Source of the DNA: a virus
Reading direction: 5' to 3' (one strand)
IMG/VR virus record: IMGVR_UViG_3300034356_001443
Coordinates: 1-23,965 of that record
DNA: 23,965 nucleotides
The notes beneath the pieces were generated by a model. It did not search any database. It saw only the letters and a program-made list of their open reading frames with translations, and was not told where the DNA came from. Shown piece by piece: positions 5,489 to 10,969 of this stretch (within the stretch, counting starts at the first letter, position 1; every line of letters begins with the position of its first letter). The position numbers were made by a program, and so were the translations under genes.

Positions 5489-5695
5489 ATGGAAAAAGAA
5501 ATTAAAAATGATGTAAGAGGTGCCATATTATTACATCTCGATGGAATTGAGCGCACTTTAGCTTGGCTTTCGGATAAGACTCAAATACCCTACCCAACAC
5601 TTTATTCTGTATTTAAGCAAAGGACATTTGTTCTATCTGATAGAAATTTAGCAAAAATAAATAGAGCATTAGACACTGATTTTATTAACGATTAA
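5489..5695 (+). CDS. Cro/CI-like helix-turn-helix regulator
   Basis: A 68-residue protein consisting almost only of an HTH domain: helix 1 (VRGAILLHLDGIE), helix 2 (TLAWLSDKTQ), recognition helix (PYPTLYSVFKQ), then helices RNLAKINRALDTD. This is the XRE/Cro layout. An in-frame ATG at 5450 would add 13 residues, but it lies upstream of the predicted promoter -7 element (5461-5468), so the start at 5489 is chosen; it also matches the short N-terminus usual in the family. It is the first gene of the replication operon and sits beside an inverted repeat, so it is likely an autoregulating early switch that may also affect the ninG promoter next door. Confidence 0.78.
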   Translation: MEKEIKNDVRGAILLHLDGIERTLAWLSDKTQIPYPTLYSVFKQRTFVLSDRNLAKINRALDTDFIND

Positions 5696-5705
5696 TTACA
5701 AAAAG

Positions 5706-6404
5706 ATGGCTAAAAGATTTACCGACACTGAAAAGTGGAAGAAGCCCTTTATAAGGGGCTTACAAGGTGCTTATAAGCTCCTTTGGTTATATATCTGCGA
5801 TGATTGCGACCACGCAGGTATTTGGCAGGTTGACATAGAGGTTGCAGCAATAAGAATTGGTGAAAAAATAGATTCAAAAGAAGCAATTAAAAGTTTTGAT
5901 GAGAAAATTATAATTTTTGATAAAGGTAATAAGTGGTTTATACCATCTTTTTTAGAATTTCAGTACCCATCTGGTTTAAATCCCGACAATAGAGCGCATA
6001 ATTCTGTAATCATATTGCTTGAAAAATATAATTTAAGAATTTCTAACAATAAGCCCCTTATAAGCCCCTCGGAAGGGTCTATGGATATGGATATGGTTAA
6101 GGATATGGATAAGGATATGGTAAAAGCAGAAAAAAAAATAAAATTTAAAGAAAATATTTTATTGACAAAAAAAGAACATTCACAGCTTGTTACAGAATTT
6201 GGTGAAAAGCATGTAACTGATTTTTATGAATACTTGGCAGCGTATAAAGTTGAAAAGTCATATAAAACAAAATCAGATTACCTAACTATCAAGCGATGGG
6301 TCGTAGATGCCATTTTAAAGCAAAATAAGACAGCTTCTCCCAAGATTGGTAATAAGTATCAGAACGAATTAGAAACCGCTAGAAACGCCTTTAAACCAAT
6401 ATAA
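5706..6404 (+). CDS. Phage replication initiator/replisome organizer-like protein
   Basis: A 232-residue protein with the layout of lambda O/DnaD-type initiators. The N-terminal part (about 1-110) is a winged-helix-like domain (FIRGLQGAYKLLWLYICDDCDHAGIW, then IEVAAIRIGEKI and IPSFLEFQYPSG). A low-complexity linker follows at 126-141 with the repeat pattern MDMDMVKDMDKDMVKA. The C-terminal part has a small helical domain (LTKKEHSQLVTEFGEKHVTDFYEYLAAYK ... YLTIKRWVVDAI), typical of loader-binding domains. It would bind the origin and recruit the helicase encoded next. As in lambda O, the linker DNA is a run of short repeats followed by A/T-rich sequence. It starts 10 bases after the HTH gene and ends 2 bases before the primase-helicase. 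The role is inferred from layout and context. Confidence 0.7.
   Translation: MAKRFTDTEKWKKPFIRGLQGAYKLLWLYICDDCDHAGIWQVDIEVAAIRIGEKIDSKEAIKSFDEKIIIFDKGNKWFIPSFLEFQYPSGLNPDNRAHNSVIILLEKYNLRISNNKPLISPSEGSMDMDMVKDMDKDMVKAEKKIKFKENILLTKKEHSQLVTEFGEKHVTDFYEYLAAYKVEKSYKTKSDYLTIKRWVVDAILKQNKTASPKIGNKYQNELETARNAFKPI
6083..6174 (+). other. Candidate replication origin: iteron-like repeats plus A/T-rich stretch
   Basis: Inside the initiator-like gene, GGATATGG occurs at 6083-6090, 6089-6096, 6101-6108 and 6113-6120, in a 6/12/12-base register, with a GGATAA variant between. It is followed directly by an almost G/C-free tract (about 6121-6174). Iterons plus an AT-rich unwinding region within the initiator gene is the lambda origin design. 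The repeats also simply encode the Asp-Met linker, so an origin role is unproven. Confidence 0.4.
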
Positions 6405-6406
6405 CG

Positions 6407-8266
6407 ATGATTACCATTTTTAAGAACATCTTTTCCAAAGAACCAAATTATATTTCTATTGAAGCTGCATTGAAAAGAATACAGCAGGGTAAAAGTAAGG
6501 CAATAGTAGAGGAAATTAGAAAAACAATTGATAAGGAGAAAGCAAATAAAATAAAATTAAACCTTCCGTCTATTTGCTTTAGTGGAAAATTTGGAGCAGA
6601 TAGAACCGATGTTCAATTAATTCAGCATAGCGGTTTTGTTGTGCTTGATTTTGATAATATTTTTGAATTACGAGATAAGCAAACTGAAATAATATCAAAT
6701 CCATTTGTTTACGCTTGTTGGATTAGCCCTTCTGGAAATGGATTGAAGGCATTGGTAAAAATAGCTAATGGTTCAAAGCATAGGGAACACTTTCAAGCCC
6801 TACAAGAAGTTTTTCCTGAAATTGACCGAAGTGGGATTAATGTAAGTCGGGTTTGTTATGAAAGTTATGACACCGAAATTTACATAAACGAAAATGCTGA
6901 AGTATTTAAGAAAATTAAGAAAACAGAGAAGGTTGTTGTTTACGAAAAGAATGATGATGATGAAAAGATTTTTAAAAATATTGTTACTTGGCTTTCAAAT
7001 AAAAACGAAGCATTTGTAACAGGGGAAAGGAATAATTTTATTTTTAAATTAGCATCCGCTTGTTGCCGATTTGGTATTAATGAAATTACCGCTAATTCAA
7101 TGATTCATAGCGAGTTTTTGACTAATTCTGAATTTACAAAAAATGAAGCTAATAGGGCAATTCGTTCAGCATACAAAGCAAATTCGGGTAATTTTGGTAG
7201 CGCATCTTTTGATAAAGAAATATTGGTAGATAAGGTTTCAAGAAGGGAAGTTGAAGTTGAAAAAGCTGTATTTGATGAAGGAATAAAATTGAAAGATGTA
7301 ATATATGGAATTGATGTAAAAGAGCAAGCGTTACGCATTTATGATGAAGGGTATGCTAAAGTAGAAGGCGTTGGAATACCTGAATTAGATGAAAGATTTA
7401 AGCCAAAAAGAGGTGAGGTAACCGTTCTTACGGGTATTGGTAACTATGGCAAATCTTCGTTTAAAAAATGGTATCAAGCTATGAGGATAATGTTGTACGG
7501 AGAGAAGTTTGCTACATTCTCGCCTGAAGATAATCCGCCCGAAGAGTACTACCACGACTTTGTTGAGATAATATTAGGATGTGATTGTAGCCCTGCAAAT
7601 ACACACAGACCAAGTAAGCAGGTGTATGAGTATGTTTATGACTTGGTTTGTCATCATGTATTTTATGTTTACCCAAAGGATGTATCACCTACGCCTCAAT
7701 ACATAATGGAAGTATTTTTAGAACTAATTGTTAAGGAGAATGTTGATGGGGTTGATATTGACCCGTTTAACCAATTGACAAATGAATATCAAAAGTTTCA
7801 AAGAAGTGATAAATATTTAGAGTGGGTATTGTCCGTATTTTCAAGATTTTCACAAATAAATAATATTTTCTTTTGGATAATTGCGCATCCGATAAAAATG
7901 CAAAAAGCAGCCGATGGGAACTACCCATGCCCCGATGTATTTGATTTAACTGATGGAGCTATGTGGAATAATAAAATGGATAATATCCTTGTGTACCATA
8001 GACCATTTGCTCAAACCGATCCTCAAAATCCATCTTGTGAATTTCATAGTAAAAAAATAAGAAGGCAAAAGATTGTTGGTAAAAAAGGCTTTATTTTGTT
8101 CCAAATGTTTTTCCAAACTAGAAGATTTTTATTTAATGGATTGGATTCATTGCAGAAAATTATAAACGATAAAAATATAATTTTAAGACCAGATGTGGCA
8201 GTGCAAAAGGCATTTGATAATTGGGTTCCTTATAAAGATGACAACGGAGAAGAAGTAAATTTTTAA
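6407..8266 (+). CDS. Primase-helicase: BT4734/VirE-N-like domain fused to RecA-like helicase
   Basis: A 619-residue replication enzyme. Residues about 15-165 match the BT4734-like/VirE N-terminal primase-type domain (FSGKFGADRTD, LDFDN at 80-84 with two metal-binding aspartates, CWISPSGNGLKALVKI). A helical segment around 200-265 (GERNNFIFKLASACCRFGI...AIRSAYK) resembles a primase C-terminal domain. The C-terminal half is a DnaB/Twinkle-like ATPase: Walker A GIGNYGKSS at 343-351, Walker B GVDIDPFN around 448-454, AHPIK at 493-497, and DGAMWNNKMDNILVYHRP near 515-532, as in T7 gp4-like helicases. It would unwind DNA and make primers at the fork. It follows the initiator-like gene by 2 bases and precedes SSB by 16. 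The domain type points to a Bacteroidota host. Confidence 0.85.
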   Translation: MITIFKNIFSKEPNYISIEAALKRIQQGKSKAIVEEIRKTIDKEKANKIKLNLPSICFSGKFGADRTDVQLIQHSGFVVLDFDNIFELRDKQTEIISNPFVYACWISPSGNGLKALVKIANGSKHREHFQALQEVFPEIDRSGINVSRVCYESYDTEIYINENAEVFKKIKKTEKVVVYEKNDDDEKIFKNIVTWLSNKNEAFVTGERNNFIFKLASACCRFGINEITANSMIHSEFLTNSEFTKNEANRAIRSAYKANSGNFGSASFDKEILVDKVSRREVEVEKAVFDEGIKLKDVIYGIDVKEQALRIYDEGYAKVEGVGIPELDERFKPKRGEVTVLTGIGNYGKSSFKKWYQAMRIMLYGEKFATFSPEDNPPEEYYHDFVEIILGCDCSPANTHRPSKQVYEYVYDLVCHHVFYVYPKDVSPTPQYIMEVFLELIVKENVDGVDIDPFNQLTNEYQKFQRSDKYLEWVLSVFSRFSQINNIFFWIIAHPIKMQKAADGNYPCPDVFDLTDGAMWNNKMDNILVYHRPFAQTDPQNPSCEFHSKKIRRQKIVGKKGFILFQMFFQTRRFLFNGLDSLQKIINDKNIILRPDVAVQKAFDNWVPYKDDNGEEVNF

Positions 8267-8282
8267 TATAAAAAACAAAACA

Positions 8283-8624
8283 ATGATTAGAATTTCTGTA
8301 ATCGGAAGATTGGGACAAGACGCAGTCGTAAACAATGTCAATGGTAAAAATGTAATTAATTTCTCTGTAGCCTACAGCGAAAAGTTTAAAAACCAACAAG
8401 GAGAAGATACCGAAAGAACAACTTGGGTTTCTTGCGCTTATTGGACTGAAAAGCTTAATGTGTCAAACTATTTAAAGAAAGGTACATTGGTTTATACGGA
8501 GGGAAAGCCAGAAGCAAAGTCTTATCAAAACACCAAGACAAATGAAACCGTACCACAATTACATTGTAGGGTATCAACAATACAATTATTGTCTAGTAGT
8601 AATAAAGAAGAAACTAATTTTTAA
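8283..8624 (+). CDS. ssb: Single-stranded DNA-binding protein
   Basis: A 113-residue OB-fold SSB. It begins MIRISVIGRLGQDAVVN, the usual first strand, followed by NFSVAYSEKF, TTWVSCAYWTEKLNVSNYLKKG and VYTEGKPEAKSY, matching the standard order of bacterial SSB strands. It is shorter than host SSBs and has almost no flexible tail; the end (NKEETNF) is acidic with a terminal Phe, reminiscent of the protein-binding tip, but not the classic DDIPF. It coats single strands at forks and during recombination. It follows the primase-helicase by 16 bases and its stop shares one base with the next ATG. Confidence 0.93.
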   Translation: MIRISVIGRLGQDAVVNNVNGKNVINFSVAYSEKFKNQQGEDTERTTWVSCAYWTEKLNVSNYLKKGTLVYTEGKPEAKSYQNTKTNETVPQLHCRVSTIQLLSSSNKEETNF

Positions 8625-8848
8625 TGTATATTCACGAACTTAAAAATATTATAGATGTCGAAACCCCACTTGGTAAAGGAAAAGCAATCGCTTGGATTGA
8701 CTACGGGACAGAAGTCAACACTGTTTGGAAAGTCGTATTATACCACAACGGTATGGTTAGGAACTTTTACGACACAGACATACTTGTTCGCCCCAATAAA
8801 ATGGACGGCGGGGAATTAGATAAAAATTATTTCAAAAACAAAAAATAA
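8624..8848 (+). CDS. Small hypothetical protein next to SSB
   Basis: A 74-residue protein of unknown function. The sequence reads as a small beta barrel: MYIHELKNIIDVETPLGKGK, AIAWIDYGTEVNTVWKVVLY, NGMVRNFYDTDILVRPN, with a charged C-terminal end (DKNYFKNKK). The pattern 'ETPLGKGKAIAWIDYG...WKVVLYHNGMVRNFYDTDI' looks like an SH3- or KOW-like fold. Its start overlaps the SSB stop by one base and its stop overlaps the next start by one base, so it is translated with SSB in the replication operon. It may assist replication; this is inferred from position only. Confidence 0.7.
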   Translation: MYIHELKNIIDVETPLGKGKAIAWIDYGTEVNTVWKVVLYHNGMVRNFYDTDILVRPNKMDGGELDKNYFKNKK

Positions 8849-8967
8849 TGGCAAAATTAACCAATTCATCCAAAATTACGTTTGGAACAAAAAAATCAGG
8901 AAGAGCTAAAAAATCTTACAACAAAAGCACTCCAAGACCAAAAGCGTACAGGGGACAAGGTCGTTAA
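8848..8967 (+). CDS. Very small basic protein, 39 aa
   Basis: A 39-residue gene starting at an ATG that shares one base with the previous stop. The product begins MAKLTNSSKITFGTKKSG and ends PRPKAYRGQGR; it has ten Lys, five Arg and no acidic residues. Translational coupling and the Gly-Gln-Gly-Arg end support a true gene. From memory, near-identical short proteins are frequent in aquatic Bacteroidota phages beside SSB-like genes, with unknown role. The composition recalls ribosomal-protein-like or nucleic-acid-binding tails. Confidence 0.65.
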   Translation: MAKLTNSSKITFGTKKSGRAKKSYNKSTPRPKAYRGQGR

Positions 8968-8977
8968 AATTTAAACC

Positions 8978-9118
8978 ATGAATAATAAAGCCGCAAAGAA
9001 ATTAAGAAGATTGTCTGTGTTTTTAGCTACCACTAAAGGTGGAACTATAGAAGATGCAGAAAGGATTTATAAAAATCTAAAGGTGGTTCATAAAGAAAAT
9101 AAAAAAGCCCCTAAATAA
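8978..9118 (+). CDS. Small basic helical protein, 46 aa
   Basis: A 46-residue product (MNNKAAKKLRRLSVFLATTK, then GGTIEDAERIYKNLKVVHKENKKAPK). Two short basic helices separated by a Gly-Gly turn; the second half (TIEDAERIYKNLK) looks like a genuine helix. It starts 10 bases after the preceding gene and its stop codon lies inside the loop of the terminator hairpin (9106-9127), so it closes the rightward replication operon. Similar tiny KKLRRL-type proteins occur in phages of this kind as far as I recall; function unknown. Confidence 0.6.
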   Translation: MNNKAAKKLRRLSVFLATTKGGTIEDAERIYKNLKVVHKENKKAPK

Positions 9119-9127
9119 ATAGGGGCT
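9106..9127. terminator. Shared terminator between converging operons
   Basis: A perfect 8-bp stem, AGCCCCTA (9106-9113) with TAGGGGCT (9120-9127), and a six-base loop. On the minus strand the hairpin is followed directly by six T residues, a canonical intrinsic terminator for the gene at 9135-9398. On the plus strand the following sequence is AT-rich but lacks a clean T run, so it is weaker in that direction. The stem includes the last codons of the plus-strand gene. Confidence 0.75.
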
Positions 9128-9134
9128 AATTAAA

Positions 9135-9398
9135 TTAAGCGTTTGCTGCTGCATTAATCTGTGCTACAGTAGAAGTCGTGTAAAACAATACGGCTACTTG
9201 GTTTAAGCCAGTAGGAGCTACTTCAACTATTGAGTTCATAGTTACTCCGTTTGCTACTGTATTTGCGGGAGCAGGGTAAGCTGCAATTGTGTTTACCGGG
9301 AATCCGTATGCAATACCAGAAGTTGCTGGAGTTCCGTTAGGGTTTAATAAAGCATATTGATTTCTTTGATATGCTGTAATTGATACTATATTTGCCAT
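9135..9398 (-). CDS. Paralogous small protein A (probable virion surface or decoration type)
   Basis: An 87-residue protein rich in Ala, Asn, Thr and Pro. It shares about half of its residues with the next leftward gene (9433-9810), including RNQY, NPNGTPATSG, VANGV-MNS, P-GLNQ and YT-TVA in the same order, so the two arose by duplication. This copy ends at residue 87 without the Thr-rich tail of its partner. The alternating hydrophobic pattern suggests a small beta-sandwich. No signal peptide or membrane span is seen. It lies 34 bases after its paralogue and before a strong terminator. A structural role is inferred from composition and location just before the packaging/virion genes. Confidence 0.65.
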   Translation of the reverse strand: MANIVSITAYQRNQYALLNPNGTPATSGIAYGFPVNTIAAYPAPANTVANGVTMNSIVEVAPTGLNQVAVLFYTTSTVAQINAAANA

Positions 9399-9432
9399 TT
9401 TTTAATATTTTTAATTGTTTTTAAATTTTTTT

Positions 9433-9810
9433 TTAAGGTGCTGCGGTTGTAGTAGTGGTAGTAGGTGCTGCGGTTGTAGTAGTAGTAGGTGCTGCGGTTG
9501 TAGTAGTGGTAGTAGGTGCTGCAGTTGTTGTAGTAGTGGTAGTAGCAATGCCACCGCCATTAATAGCTCCAATTAATCCAGCAACCGTTGCATTGGTGTA
9601 TAACTTTTCAGCTGGTTGATTTAAACCGCTTGGGTACATAAGAATCAATGAGTTCATTTGTACGCCATTTGCTACCACAGTTGTTGGTTGTACTTGTAAG
9701 GTAACAGTAGGTAATGAAAATAAGACACCGCTAGTTGCAGGGGTGCCGTTAGGGTTTGTTAAATCGTATTGGTTTCTACGATAAACATAAACAGATAAAT
9801 GATTTGCCAT
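9433..9810 (-). CDS. Paralogous small protein B with Thr/Ala/Pro repeat tail
   Basis: A 125-residue protein. Residues 1-88 are the same domain as in the gene at 9135-9398 (RNQY, NPNGTPATSG, VANGVQMNS, PSGLNQ). From residue 90 the chain becomes a tail of Thr runs broken by Ala-Ala-Pro, four repeats, ending ...TTTTTTAAP. Such tails are extended and rod-like, and look like stalks or mucin-like linkers. A similar Thr-run-Ala-Gly-Pro end is found in the small protein after the portal (15469-15855), and a related tract lies inside the connector-like protein at 19563. This argues that all are late virion proteins. A TATATTTG element is upstream (9854-9861). It is the first gene of a two-gene leftward unit that interrupts rightward genes. 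Confidence 0.65.
   Translation of the reverse strand: MANHLSVYVYRRNQYDLTNPNGTPATSGVLFSLPTVTLQVQPTTVVANGVQMNSLILMYPSGLNQPAEKLYTNATVAGLIGAINGGGIATTTTTTTAAPTTTTTTAAPTTTTTAAPTTTTTTAAP
9437..9544 (-). repeat. Coding minisatellite, four units of 24-30 bp
   Basis: Tandem units at 9437-9463 (27 bp), 9464-9487 (24), 9488-9514 (27) and 9515-9544 (30). Each encodes a Thr run plus Ala-Ala-Pro. All length differences are multiples of three, so slippage or unequal recombination changes tail length without breaking the frame. Confidence 0.9.
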
Positions 9811-9853
9811 TTTTTAATTGTTTTTTTTGTTATAAATTTTTTTTTGGGCAATA

Positions 9854-9861
9854 CAAATATA
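9854..9861 (-). promoter_or_regulatory. Bacteroidota-type -7 element for the paralogue pair
   Basis: On the minus strand this reads TATATTTG, a perfect TAnnTTTG match, 44 bases upstream of the leftward ATG at 9810. No TTTG at -33 was found. It indicates that the pair has its own transcript, independent of both flanking rightward operons. Confidence 0.55.
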
Positions 9862-9915
9862 ATAAATTTTGGTAGAAATAAAAAATCGTGTAATTTTAAT
9901 TAAATTAATTAAAAT

Positions 9916-10608
9916 ATGAAATTGATTGCGCCTAGTAATAAGGTTATTATAAAAGTGGATTTGGAAAGTAAGAATAGTCACACTTTTAAAGATGGAACAA
10001 AAATTAGACTAGAAAGGATATATGATAATTTTAACATGAGATATGTTAAGCCTGTTAATGGTATTGTGGTTAATGGAAAAGATATACCGGAAGGGGCTGA
10101 AATTCTTATCCATCACAATTCAACTCACGACACCTACAAGATATTTAATTATCAAAAGCCAACCACAGAGGCTTCATCGGATGTTCAATATTTTTCTATC
10201 CCAATAGAGGAATGTTTTTTATGGAGAGAAGGAAAAGGTTCTTCATGGAACGCTCTAAACGGATTTATTACAGCCTTGCGTATATTTAAGCCATATACGG
10301 GAATTATGGAAGGAGTAGAGCCTCAATTAATGAAAAATAAGCTGTATATAACAAGCGGCGAATTAACTGGTAATGTGGTAACAACCGTAATCTCAAGTGA
10401 TTATGAGATAATCTATCAAAATGATGACGGAACAGAAGGTAAGATTATTAGATTAAGATATTTTAACGATGGTAGCGATAGGAACGAAGTAATAGCCGTA
10501 GAGCATCATTTAACAGAAATGGTTATAAGCGGCGACTTGTTAGTAGGCTATAGTAAATCAGATGCTACCAAATTGGTAACAATTTCAACCCCAGAAATAT
10601 GTCAATAG
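9916..10608 (+). CDS. Hypothetical protein, possible double GroES-like fold
   Basis: A 230-residue, beta-rich protein without a firm family. The first half has the feel of a Cpn10/GroES chain: SNKVIIKVD near the start, then PVNGIVV, IPEGAEILIHHN (compare the 'VGDxVLxxxxxG' region of Cpn10) and FSIPIEECFLW (compare the final 'YxIxxxxDILA' strand). The second half (about 120-215) shows a similar order (KPYTGIM, LTGNVV, EVIAVEHHLTEMVISGDLLVGYS), suggesting two tandem copies. This is a weak, by-eye resemblance. It is the first gene of the late rightward block and overlaps the next gene by 10 bases. If correct it would be a second co-chaperonin-like protein besides that at 21031; otherwise it is an unknown late protein. 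Confidence 0.6.
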   Translation: MKLIAPSNKVIIKVDLESKNSHTFKDGTKIRLERIYDNFNMRYVKPVNGIVVNGKDIPEGAEILIHHNSTHDTYKIFNYQKPTTEASSDVQYFSIPIEECFLWREGKGSSWNALNGFITALRIFKPYTGIMEGVEPQLMKNKLYITSGELTGNVVTTVISSDYEIIYQNDDGTEGKIIRLRYFNDGSDRNEVIAVEHHLTEMVISGDLLVGYSKSDATKLVTISTPEICQ

Positions 10609-10967
10609 GATTAGAAAATATAATTAAAGATTTAGAAAAGCAAGTTGCTTATTACGAGCAAGATGGTATTGGGAAACTATATCATGCTTTAAATAGGAAA
10701 GCCAACGAAATGGCTGAATTGTTAAACAAGACTAGTCTTACAGCAATTGATATTGATGATCCAAAGATTAAGACATTTGAGAGGTTGCAAAAGATATGGG
10801 TAGATGCAGGTACTATTTCTGCTTCAATAAAAGCATTAGAAGTATTAGCTGGGATAAATCAAGAAGTAGCTGCTGATAAAAAAGAAATAGTTCAAGTTGT
10901 TAAAAAGCCGTTTTCTCCCGAAAACATGGCTGATGCGGTTGGCGAATTAGCTGGCAAAAAATTATAA
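10599..10967 (+). CDS. Hypothetical protein upstream of large terminase; possible small terminase subunit
   Basis: A 122-residue helical protein. Residues 1-50 form a charged helix (LENIIKDLEKQVAYYEQDGIGKLYHALNRKANEMAELLNK), followed by DDPKIKTFERLQKIWVDAGTISASIKALEVLAGI, a second helical region, and a basic C-terminal tail (KKPFSPENMADAVGELAGKKL). It lies directly in front of the large terminase gene with a 2-base gap and overlaps the gene before it by 10 bases, the usual place for the small terminase subunit that recognises the packaging site. I do not see a clear HTH, so the terminase role is a positional suggestion only. Confidence 0.65.
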   Translation: MSIGLENIIKDLEKQVAYYEQDGIGKLYHALNRKANEMAELLNKTSLTAIDIDDPKIKTFERLQKIWVDAGTISASIKALEVLAGINQEVAADKKEIVQVVKKPFSPENMADAVGELAGKKL

Positions 10968-10969
10968 TT

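Noticed and set aside
9437-9544. CRISPR-like repeat array
   Set aside because: Units are contiguous with no spacers and encode an in-frame Thr/Ala/Pro tail.
9135-9810. Target genes of a diversity-generating retroelement
   Set aside because: No reverse transcriptase and no template/variable repeat pair with adenine-specific changes is visible in the window.
9894-9914. AT-only inverted repeat TTTTAATT/AATTAAAA before the gene at 9916
   Set aside because: In such AT-rich DNA an eight-pair A/T repeat is expected by chance, and no promoter element goes with it.
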